From Pedobacter arcticus A12 (GTDB lineage: Bacteria > Bacteroidota > Bacteroidia > Sphingobacteriales > Sphingobacteriaceae): a stretch of DNA of 64,000 nt. Position numbers and translations under genes: made by a program. Positions 44,101 to 52,538 of the stretch are shown here, one piece after another (position 1 is the first letter of the stretch; each line of letters starts with the position of its first letter). The stretch covers positions 452,126 through 516,125 of the forward strand of contig NZ_JH947127.1 of the NCBI RefSeq assembly GCF_000302595.1, read 5' to 3'. The notes below the pieces were generated by a model. The model saw nothing but the letters and a program-made list of their open reading frames with translations. It ran no database searches and had not been told where the DNA came from.

Positions 44101-44219
44101 CAATGTTATTATTTAAGGCGTTCGTCATACCGAATGCCAGTGAGACATCTCACAAATAGGTAGAGCACCCAATATGGACATGGTGAAAAGCGGAGGAAAC
44201 CTCTTAAATAATGACATTG
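44101..44219. repeat. MITE-like inverted-repeat element between the ROK genes
   Basis: CAATGTTATTATTTAAG (44101-44117) and CTTAAATAATGACATTG (44203-44219) are inverted repeats matching at 16 of 17 positions. The 85 bases between carry no ORF and include short words such as CATCTCACAAATAGG and AAAAGCGGAGGAAACC. The size, terminal symmetry and lack of coding fit a non-autonomous mobile element or intergenic repeat. No target-site duplication was confirmed. The rest of the 375-base gap (43986-44360) holds only the terminator at 44029 and the upstream region of the second ROK gene. Confidence 0.65.
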
Positions 44220-44360
44220 TCCCCTATCGCAATCAAAGTTACCTACCTTTTTAACATAACAAAACGAAGTATTATTATTTTTTTAAAAACTTCTTGCATA
44301 ATTTTAAGAACTATCTTATCTTGCATCACCAATTAGACGAACTTAAATATTAAGCAACCA

Positions 44361-45578
44361 ATGGATAAATCCGAGGGTTACCGAAAAAAAATTATAAAGC
44401 AGCTTTATTTTGAGCAGGTCTTATCGTGTGCAGCTTTAAGTAAACATCTTAACAAAAGCCTTCCATTAACAGCGAAAATACTTGCTGAGCATATAGAGCA
44501 GGGGTTAATTGTAGAAGAAGGCTATGCTCCTTCTACAGGAGGAAGAAGAGCCGTTACGTTTGCGCTTAAGCAAGATATACTATATCTGGTGTCAGTTGCT
44601 ATGGATCAGTTCGTTAGTCGCATTGTTATTATGGATATCCATAACAATCCCGTAACACGTATTGAAAAACTTGCGCTCCCTCTTAAGAACAATAAAGATG
44701 CGGTACGTGTGATTACAGACGCAATCATTAGATTAATTGCAGAGTCTGGGATTCCAAAAGAAAAAATAGCTGGTATTGGCATAGGAATGCCCGGTTTTAT
44801 TGATGCAAATAAAGGTCACAACCACTCCTATCTGGAAGCATCGAAAAAAAGTATCACAGGTTATATCAAAGAACGCATTGGACTTCCTGTTTTTATTGAT
44901 AACGACTCAAGCCTTATAGCGCTTGCGGAACAGCGTTTTGGTAAAGCCAAAGGCCGAGGAACCGTAATGGTAATTAATATTGGTTGGGGCATTGGTCTTG
45001 GGATGCTTATTAATGGCCATTTATTTAGAGGTGATACAGGTCTTGCTGGTGAGCTTAGTCACATTCCATTGTTTTCTAACAATAAATTATGCAGCTGTGG
45101 AAAAAGCGGTTGTTTAGAAACAGAAACTTCTTTGCTGATGATGGTAGAGAAAGCACAAGATGGACTTAAAGAAGGCAGGCTTAGCGCTATAAAACAACTT
45201 CCACACGCAGATATAGAAGAAACCATAAATGCTATTATATCTGAAGCATCTAACGGAGATCGTTTCGCAGTAGAATTACTATCAGAAGCGGGATACAATA
45301 TCGGTAGAGGAGCGGCCATACTTATACATCTGCTCAATCCTAAATTAATTATTCTAAGTGGACGCGGATCGCTGGCAGGCCGACTTTGGCTACCACCAAT
45401 CCAACAAGCAATTAACGAACACTGTATCCCAAAAATAGCAGAAAACACCGAAATAGAAGTTTCCAACCTTGGTTATGAGGCAGAATTAATAGGTGCTGCT
45501 GCCCTCATTATGGAAAATCTGGAATCAGTTAAACCGGCGAAAATCAACAGAAAAACTTTCCAACCTCAATATATATGA
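44361..45578 (+). CDS. ROK-family transcriptional regulator, second copy
   Basis: The 405-residue protein aligns along its whole length with the gene at 42777, including the helix-turn-helix (KQLYFEQVLSCAALSKHL), IDNDSSLIALAEQRFGKAKG and the zinc motif CSCGKSGCLETE. The ATP loop is again replaced (VAMDQFVSRIVI), so it is a repressor-type ROK. It is a tandem duplicate that has diverged, and possibly senses a different sugar. It begins a run of genes with susC 33 bases downstream and no terminator between, so it is probably co-transcribed with the transport pair. Confidence 0.9.
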   Translation: MDKSEGYRKKIIKQLYFEQVLSCAALSKHLNKSLPLTAKILAEHIEQGLIVEEGYAPSTGGRRAVTFALKQDILYLVSVAMDQFVSRIVIMDIHNNPVTRIEKLALPLKNNKDAVRVITDAIIRLIAESGIPKEKIAGIGIGMPGFIDANKGHNHSYLEASKKSITGYIKERIGLPVFIDNDSSLIALAEQRFGKAKGRGTVMVINIGWGIGLGMLINGHLFRGDTGLAGELSHIPLFSNNKLCSCGKSGCLETETSLLMMVEKAQDGLKEGRLSAIKQLPHADIEETINAIISEASNGDRFAVELLSEAGYNIGRGAAILIHLLNPKLIILSGRGSLAGRLWLPPIQQAINEHCIPKIAENTEIEVSNLGYEAELIGAAALIMENLESVKPAKINRKTFQPQYI

Positions 45579-45611
45579 AATCTAATTTTTAACCAACTAA
45601 ATAACCAAACA

Positions 45612-48600
45612 ATGAGAACATTAATTACCACACGACTCTTGTTTTGCATGTTACTCGCCTTCTTCTCGTTGGCGACACAAGCACAGCAAAAAACAATTAC
45701 TGGTACAGTTAAAGATGACACGGGAGAACCGCTCCCTGGTGTTAGTGTACAAGTAAAAGGAACTAAAAATGCGGTTAGCACTAATACCGATGGTGCTTAT
45801 TCAATTTCGGCACAAAACGGTAATGTGCTTATCTTTAAATTTATTGGATTTTCTCCAAAAGAACTTACTGTTGGTGCATCATCAGTACTTAATGTCAGCC
45901 TCTTACCTTCAAACCAATCACTCGGAGAGGTGGTTGTAACTGCCCTGGGTGTAGAGAAAGAAAACAGGAAGCTAGGTTACGCTGTTACCACCGTAAAGGG
46001 TAGCGAAATTGCGCAAACCAATACTGTTAATCCTATTACAGCACTTCAAGGAAAGGTAGCTGGGGTAAATATTAACGTAATGAGTGCAGCGGGAGTACAA
46101 ACCTCTCCAAACATTCAAATTAGAGGAGCCAAAGTGTTAGGGAACACCCCAGGGCAAGCCAATAACCAACCTATTTTTGTAGTTGACGGCAACGTGTTAC
46201 AAAATAATATAATGGATGCAGATGGTGTAGATGGCGGTTCCCAACTGAAAAACCTTAATCCAGATGATTATGAGTCAATTACCGTATTGAAAGGTGCTGC
46301 TGCCACCTCAATTTATGGGTCTCGTGGTTTAAACGGAGCAATTGTAATCACTACTAAAAAAGGTAAGAAAGGCCAGGGCTTAGGTATTGAATACAATACC
46401 ACCTACCAAACTCAGAATCTTTATAGAAGCCCGATTGAGCTACAGAATATATATGGCCAAGGAAGTTACAGTTCTAGAGAAGGAAACTTTGCTCCGGATG
46501 GAACTCAGGTTGCTACCGGATATAGTTGGGGTCCTAAAATGGACGGCAGCATGCACCCAGCTCCATATGATCAGTCTAAACTTGTCCCATTCTCGCCACA
46601 ACCTGATAGCTGGAAGGTTTTTTTCCAAAATGGTAATTACATCAACAACAACCTCGCTTTAAGTGGAGCAGGCGACAAGTTTCATTACCGTGTATCCTAT
46701 TCAAATACTTCTAGCAAGGGTATGCTTCCTAATAATGGATTGAAAAGAAATGCGGTGGATATCAAAGTAGGTGGAGATGTAAATAAAGTTTTTTCTACCG
46801 AATTAGGAATATCTTATGCTAATACCGTAACTAAAAATTATTATGGCCAAGGAAGATATTATCATTCTGGCGGGCAAAACCTCGGTTTTGACACCTATTA
46901 TTTACCTCGAAATATAGATTTCGTAGATTGGTATGCGACCTATCGTAACGCCGATAATTCAACAAAGAATCCTGGAAACTCAGGGCTGGATAGAATAGTG
47001 AGTGCTTTTTCAAAATTTGACAAAAACAATTTCGAAAAGGAAGAGAATTCCTTGCTGGCCTACACCCAATTAAAAGCACAGGTAAATCCCTGGTTGGATT
47101 TTTCGGGAAAGTTGAATATCAATTTGTATAAAATAAATTCAGAAGAAAAAAACTATGGTAATGAGGCGAACCAAAAAGGTGGCTATTATGGTGTAAATGG
47201 AAGCTATAGCACAGACTATAACCTCCTGTTTATGGGACACGCCACCAAAAAAATCAATGAAGATTTAAATTTTGATTTCCGATTGATTAATGAGATTTAC
47301 GGAAACCGTTTATCAGAGAGTTATGGTTCCCACACTGTGGGAGGGTTAGCTGTACCGAATCAGTTTTTCCTACTCAACTCTGTACAATCAGTACAAAGCG
47401 TAACTCAGTACGGCGGTCCAAAATACCCTTCACTTCTTACTATCGGTGTAGGTGCGGTTGCAAACTTAAACTACAAAGATTATTTAAACTTAGAGATTAC
47501 CGGCCGAAATGATTGGTTATCAACTTTGACCTATCCTGGTAATGTTGAAGGTGAAAATAACTATTCAGTTTTTTACCCAGCAGTAAGCCTTTCTTATTCT
47601 CCTTATGACCAATTTACAGAGAAGATGCCCTCTTGGTTATCATCCGGCAGACTTAGAGCATCTTTGGCCTATGTTGGAAACGCAGGTGTTGCCGGGTCAT
47701 TTTCTACAGGACGAGGTTACATTCCGGGTGCAATCTATAATGAAAATGGACAATCAGTTGGCTCAGCTATTGAATTCAATGGTAGTGTCAAACCTAATCC
47801 TTCCTTAAAACCCCAGCGTCAACGTTCTCTTGAACTTGGTACTAATTTCGGTTTGTTACATGATTTGATCACTGTAGATTTTGCTTGGTATAAAACCAAC
47901 ACTTTTAACCAATTATTAAACCTCCCCGCGGTGATAGAAACTGGATATGATAAATTATATATTAATGCCGGAAACATACAAAACAGGGGTTATGAATTAC
48001 TGGTGAATGTGAATCCGATCAGAACAAAAGATTGGAAACTCGACTTTGCTGTTAATCTAGCGCAAAACAAAAGCAAAATCATTGATTTTGGAAACGGGAT
48101 AAAAGAATGGCAGTTGAGTGGTGGCTATGATGGGGCAAACGTTTGGGCCTATGAAGGCGGAGATTTTGGTGTCCTTACCGCTGATATGGGTGCAACTGTT
48201 GATGTAGATCCTAAAACAGGCTGGCCATTGGTGGTGGTTAGCGATATAGCACAAAGCACCAATGCAGCAACTAAGTACAAAGTACAGACATATGATTATG
48301 TATATCCTAGCGCCACTGCTACCAAGAAGAGAGAGATTTTAGGTAAAGTTGAACCTGATTTAGTTGGAGGTATTAGTGCGAATCTTCGCTACAAAAACTT
48401 TAGCTTGTTTACTCAAGTAGATGGCCGATTTGGAGGTGACGTTTATTCTCAGGCATACAGTTACGGAATGAGTCAAGGAACTTTGGAAGAATCTCTTTAT
48501 GGTAGAGATCAAGAACATGGGGGTGTGCAACGGATTGATTCTTATAATGGACAAACACGTTATGATGGTGTAGTTCCGAATGTTATTTTCGCTGAAGGAG

Positions 48601-49001
48601 AAATGAGCCCACTTAAACCAGGAACACCCATTGCAGGTATGACGTTTAAAGCTGCATATGATCAAGGATTAGTAGAACCTTGGAAAGCATCATGGTACCA
48701 TGCCTACACTAACAATTGGGGAACAAATTTCAACACGGGAGGCGCTGTAAGCAAAAACTCCTGGATCATGCTTCGTGAAATAACTCTTGGATACAATATC
48801 CCCTCTCAGTTCTTAAGTAAGTTAAAGGTGCAAGGCGCAAGACTTAACTTTACTGCCCGTAACATTGGTTACTTGTATAAAACCTTAAATGCAGGACAAA
48901 ATCCTGAATCGCTTCAAAGTAATGACCCTTTCAGACCCTACATAACCGGTGGAGTTCCGTTTTACCGTAGTTACTCTATGTCTTTAAATGTACGTTTCTA
49001 A
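45612..49001 (+). CDS. SusC/RagA-family TonB-linked outer-membrane transporter
   Basis: The 1129-residue protein imports oligosaccharides across the outer membrane with its SusD partner. It has a signal peptide (to about residue 25). A carboxypeptidase-regulatory-like domain follows (KTITGTVKDDTGEPLPGVSV). The plug contains VGEVVVTALGVEKENRK-like and ESITVLKGAAATSIYGSRG, GAIVITTKKG motifs. The long barrel ends at the aromatic YSMSLNVRF. It belongs to the SusC family by length and by the susD gene 17 bases downstream. The glycan bound cannot be read, but the neighbours suggest host-type or plant N-glycan pieces. Confidence 0.95.
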   Translation: MRTLITTRLLFCMLLAFFSLATQAQQKTITGTVKDDTGEPLPGVSVQVKGTKNAVSTNTDGAYSISAQNGNVLIFKFIGFSPKELTVGASSVLNVSLLPSNQSLGEVVVTALGVEKENRKLGYAVTTVKGSEIAQTNTVNPITALQGKVAGVNINVMSAAGVQTSPNIQIRGAKVLGNTPGQANNQPIFVVDGNVLQNNIMDADGVDGGSQLKNLNPDDYESITVLKGAAATSIYGSRGLNGAIVITTKKGKKGQGLGIEYNTTYQTQNLYRSPIELQNIYGQGSYSSREGNFAPDGTQVATGYSWGPKMDGSMHPAPYDQSKLVPFSPQPDSWKVFFQNGNYINNNLALSGAGDKFHYRVSYSNTSSKGMLPNNGLKRNAVDIKVGGDVNKVFSTELGISYANTVTKNYYGQGRYYHSGGQNLGFDTYYLPRNIDFVDWYATYRNADNSTKNPGNSGLDRIVSAFSKFDKNNFEKEENSLLAYTQLKAQVNPWLDFSGKLNINLYKINSEEKNYGNEANQKGGYYGVNGSYSTDYNLLFMGHATKKINEDLNFDFRLINEIYGNRLSESYGSHTVGGLAVPNQFFLLNSVQSVQSVTQYGGPKYPSLLTIGVGAVANLNYKDYLNLEITGRNDWLSTLTYPGNVEGENNYSVFYPAVSLSYSPYDQFTEKMPSWLSSGRLRASLAYVGNAGVAGSFSTGRGYIPGAIYNENGQSVGSAIEFNGSVKPNPSLKPQRQRSLELGTNFGLLHDLITVDFAWYKTNTFNQLLNLPAVIETGYDKLYINAGNIQNRGYELLVNVNPIRTKDWKLDFAVNLAQNKSKIIDFGNGIKEWQLSGGYDGANVWAYEGGDFGVLTADMGATVDVDPKTGWPLVVVSDIAQSTNAATKYKVQTYDYVYPSATATKKREILGKVEPDLVGGISANLRYKNFSLFTQVDGRFGGDVYSQAYSYGMSQGTLEESLYGRDQEHGGVQRIDSYNGQTRYDGVVPNVIFAEGEMSPLKPGTPIAGMTFKAAYDQGLVEPWKASWYHAYTNNWGTNFNTGGAVSKNSWIMLREITLGYNIPSQFLSKLKVQGARLNFTARNIGYLYKTLNAGQNPESLQSNDPFRPYITGGVPFYRSYSMSLNVRF

Positions 49002-49018
49002 ATCTTAAAAACACGAAC

Positions 49019-50845
49019 ATGAAAACAATTAAAATATATCTAATAGCAGTCCTGTCTGTCGCAGTATTAACACAATCTTGTAAGAAAAATCTTATTGAGA
49101 TTAATACAAATCCAGATAAATTGGACGATGTTGCGCCTGAATTTCTGTTCACTGGTGCTACAAAAGACATCAACTTAACAAGTCGTAATAACACCTCAAA
49201 AAAATACGCTACAACCTTAACTTATATGCAGTATGTCGTGAGAGATGACGGTACCGCCGATGTTCTGGCTGCGCCTTATTGGGATCCAGCAAAAGAAACT
49301 GGACCTAACCCCGGTTTTCCCTTTTACGATGATTACTACACAGGGATTGGCAGAGACATGCACCGTATAATCGACAAAATCGACCTATTGCCCGCAGATA
49401 ATCAAAAAACTTATCAGGGTTTAAAAGCAATCGCTAGAGTAGTGGATGTATACCATGCATGGCGTATTGCAGATGTTTTTGGTGCCTTGCCATACAGTCA
49501 AGCTTTTGATGGCGACAAATACCCGCTCCCAGAATACGACCTAGACTTTACACTTTATAAAACATTTGACCAACAGCTTAAAGATGCCGCTACTCTTTTA
49601 AAACAGAATTTAACCGGCCAAACTAATATTGCGGCACAAGATTTTTTCTATGATGGTGACTATAACAAATGGTTGGCCTTTACAAATACGTTGCGCATCA
49701 AAATTGCTCAGCGATATGAAAAAAGAGATGCTGCAAATCTGACGAGTGTATTAAATGATATTGCAACAAATTTTAGTGGTAATATCATCTCTTCTGTTGA
49801 TGCATCTTTCGCGTACAAACACACCAGAGACTGGAATAATAATGTGGATGACATCAATGCAATACTTTTAAATTATGATGCCTCTTATCCGTTCGTGGAG
49901 CTTTTAAAATCCACAAATGATCCACGAATAAAATTCATGGTAAGAGAAAATGATTTAGGAATAAACTACAAAGGATACAAGAATGTGCAAGACAACGGCA
50001 CTGTTGCAGCCAAAGCCGAATTAGCTTTACCTGAAAACACCGTCCGGTATTACGGCAAGCATGTTTTTCCAGAATCTACTAACAGTAGTTATGGAAGATC
50101 TGGAGGTGTAAGAAACAAAGCATTTAATATTCAAGGCAGTTCAAGCCCTCAGAATCTTGGTGTTCTATCTCAAATTCAAACACGCTTATTTGTAAAAAAT
50201 GGAGGATTTGGTGGGTTTGATGCAAGATCAGCTCCAGGCTTCATGCATGATACTGAAGGTGCTATCAGAGAAGGCGGAACCATCAAGATGAAGACATTAT
50301 ATCTTAGCTACGCAGAAACCTGTTTTATGATGGCAGAGATTGCCGAAAAAGGAGGTAACGGACTTGGAAAAACTGCATCTCAGTGGTTCTACGAAGGCGT
50401 CCAAGCTTCTTTCGACCAATACAAAGCAATTGCAATTAATGCTTATATACCTAAGGCTACAGAAGTTACAATGGGAACTTTCAAGACTGATCTTCCGTAT
50501 TCAGGACTTAAGAGCATTTATTCACAGGCATGGGTAAACTTCCTATTGCAACCAGACGAAGCTTGGGCAATGTGGAAACGTACCGGATATCCTCAATTTG
50601 AAGACGTTAGAGCAGGCGTTCCTAACAAAATAGGAGACGGTTCTTCCATCGCTTATTTAGAAAGCGTATGGAATGGCACCAAAAATCTGGTTGCGCCAAG
50701 AAGAAGTGCTCTTATTCTTAGCACTGGATCTAACCCGAACTCCGCTAATTATTATAAAGCCATTGATCAAATGAAAGAAAAAAGTGTTGCTTACGGTAAA
50801 AATGCAGAAGATACCAAAGGAAGAATTTGGTGGGATATGCCATAA
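49019..50845 (+). CDS. SusD/RagB-family nutrient-binding outer-membrane lipoprotein
   Basis: The 608-residue lipoprotein caps the SusC channel and captures glycan. The signal peptide ends at LTQSC (Cys21), giving a lipidated mature protein that starts CKKNLIEINTNPDKLDD, typical of the SusD-like_2 group. The TPR-like helical region follows, for example YQGLKAIARVVDVYHAWRIA, and the C-terminal FLLQPDEAWAMWKRTGYP. It lies 17 bases after susC on the same strand and is translated from the same message. Confidence 0.95.
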   Translation: MKTIKIYLIAVLSVAVLTQSCKKNLIEINTNPDKLDDVAPEFLFTGATKDINLTSRNNTSKKYATTLTYMQYVVRDDGTADVLAAPYWDPAKETGPNPGFPFYDDYYTGIGRDMHRIIDKIDLLPADNQKTYQGLKAIARVVDVYHAWRIADVFGALPYSQAFDGDKYPLPEYDLDFTLYKTFDQQLKDAATLLKQNLTGQTNIAAQDFFYDGDYNKWLAFTNTLRIKIAQRYEKRDAANLTSVLNDIATNFSGNIISSVDASFAYKHTRDWNNNVDDINAILLNYDASYPFVELLKSTNDPRIKFMVRENDLGINYKGYKNVQDNGTVAAKAELALPENTVRYYGKHVFPESTNSSYGRSGGVRNKAFNIQGSSSPQNLGVLSQIQTRLFVKNGGFGGFDARSAPGFMHDTEGAIREGGTIKMKTLYLSYAETCFMMAEIAEKGGNGLGKTASQWFYEGVQASFDQYKAIAINAYIPKATEVTMGTFKTDLPYSGLKSIYSQAWVNFLLQPDEAWAMWKRTGYPQFEDVRAGVPNKIGDGSSIAYLESVWNGTKNLVAPRRSALILSTGSNPNSANYYKAIDQMKEKSVAYGKNAEDTKGRIWWDMP

Positions 50846-50871
50846 CTATTCGTAAATAGTATTAAAACTTT

Positions 50872-50910
50872 AATCTCTCGGTATTGTATAAAGCAAGACC
50901 GAGAGATTTT
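50872..50910 (+). terminator. Possible intrinsic terminator after susD
   Basis: AATCTCTCGGT pairs with ACCGAGAGATT around a 15-base loop. It is followed by only a few T, so it may attenuate rather than fully stop transcription into the fucosidase gene. Confidence 0.6.
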
Positions 50911-50971
50911 AAAATTTACACCAAATATTTATTTTTATCTTTAAATTCCTTTTTTAAAAATCAATCGATTT

Positions 50972-52486
50972 ATGGATAAAATAATTAAAACCACAGCCTT
51001 AGCTTTAGTCCTTTCAACTTGCTCGGCTTTTGCGCAAAAAAACAATTCAATCATCATCGATCCTTCAGATACCCAAAAAAACATTATTTACAAAGCTGCC
51101 AATATCACGCCCACTCCACGGCAACTTAGATGGCAACAATTAGAACTTACAGGCTTCTTTCATATCGGTGTAAATACTTTTACCAACCGAGAATGGGGAA
51201 CAGGAAAAGAAGACCCTCAAATTTTCAACCCTTCTGCACTCGACGCAAACCAATGGGTACTTACGGCAAAAGAAGCAGGAATTAAACAGGTTATTTTAAC
51301 GGCAAAACATCATGATGGTTTCTGTTTATGGCCAACTGCCACCACCGAACATTCTGTTAAAAACAGTCCTTGGCAGAATGGTAAAGGAGACTTAGTAAAA
51401 GAAGTTGCTGATGCCTGCAAAAAAAACAAAATGGGCTTCGGTATTTACCTCTCTCCTTGGGATATGAATGCTCCAATATATGGCACACCAGCGTATAATG
51501 ACTTTTTTGTAAAACAGCTTACCGAACTCCTTACGCAATATGGTCAAATTGATGAAGTTTGGTTTGATGGAGCAAACGGTGAGGGTCCAAACGGAAAAAA
51601 ACAGGTTTATGATTTTGAACGTTGGTATAAATTGATACGTAAACTACAGCCATCTGCCGTAATTGCGATTATGGGGCCAGATGTACGCTGGGTAGGAACA
51701 GAAACTGGCTATGGCCGGGAATCCGAGTGGAGCGTTGTTCCAATGAATAACCTCGACCCTACAGCAACTTCAGAAAATTCACAGCAAGCAGTAGCTTTTA
51801 AACCTGCTGGTGATATGCGTGGAAGCGACTTAGGTAGCCGAGATAAAATAAAAAATGCAAAAGGCTTGGCTTGGTATCCAGCCGAGACTGATGTTTCTCT
51901 TCGTCCGGGTTGGTTTTATCATGCCAAAGAAGATGATAAAGTAAAAAGCCCCGAAAAGCTTTTAGATATTTATTACAGTTCTGTAGGGCGAAATGGGGTA
52001 TTACTTGTAAATATCCCGCCGGATCAAAGAGGACTCATCCACGAAAGTGATATCAAAAACTTAAAAGAATGGAAGCGTCTTCGCGATGAAACCTTTACCA
52101 ATAATCTGGCTAAAAATGCCGACATAAAAATTGCTAAGGGCAAAAATCCAAAAGCATTATTGGACAATAATTATAAAACCTATTTCACCACAAATGGAGC
52201 AGACACAACTGCTATAATTGAGCTGGATTTAAAAACACCGCAATTATTTGATGTGTTGATGCTACAAGAAAACATCACGATAGGGCAACGGATTGAAAAG
52301 TTCTCGCTTGACTATTGGCAAGATGGAAAATGGGAAAAAGCCACAGAAGGAACCACCGTTGGGTATAAAAGATTAGTACGATTTACACCAGTAACCGCTA
52401 GGAAAGTGAGAATTAATATTGAAGCATCTCGCCTCAACCCTACGCTTGCAGAAATCGGACTCTATAAAAATGCTTTGAAAAATTAA
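50972..52486 (+). CDS. Alpha-L-fucosidase, GH29, with C-terminal discoidin-like domain
   Basis: The 504-residue protein has a signal peptide (to about residue 21) and the GH29 barrel: QLELTGFFHIGVNTFTNREW, VILTAKHHDGFCLWPT and IDEVWFDGANGEG with likely nucleophile D199. The final 130 residues resemble an F5/8 type C (discoidin) carbohydrate-binding domain (IAKGKNPKALLDNNYKTYF, ARKVRINIEASRLNPTLAEI). It differs clearly from the GH29 at 40477 and is closer to the alpha-1,3/1,4-type group, so the two may act on different linkages. The hexosaminidase gene follows 52 bases on. Confidence 0.92.
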   Translation: MDKIIKTTALALVLSTCSAFAQKNNSIIIDPSDTQKNIIYKAANITPTPRQLRWQQLELTGFFHIGVNTFTNREWGTGKEDPQIFNPSALDANQWVLTAKEAGIKQVILTAKHHDGFCLWPTATTEHSVKNSPWQNGKGDLVKEVADACKKNKMGFGIYLSPWDMNAPIYGTPAYNDFFVKQLTELLTQYGQIDEVWFDGANGEGPNGKKQVYDFERWYKLIRKLQPSAVIAIMGPDVRWVGTETGYGRESEWSVVPMNNLDPTATSENSQQAVAFKPAGDMRGSDLGSRDKIKNAKGLAWYPAETDVSLRPGWFYHAKEDDKVKSPEKLLDIYYSSVGRNGVLLVNIPPDQRGLIHESDIKNLKEWKRLRDETFTNNLAKNADIKIAKGKNPKALLDNNYKTYFTTNGADTTAIIELDLKTPQLFDVLMLQENITIGQRIEKFSLDYWQDGKWEKATEGTTVGYKRLVRFTPVTARKVRINIEASRLNPTLAEIGLYKNALKN

Positions 52487-52538
52487 TTATTTGTTTAGCA
52501 ACTATATAAGCTAACCAAAAAATCTATAACAGAAATCG

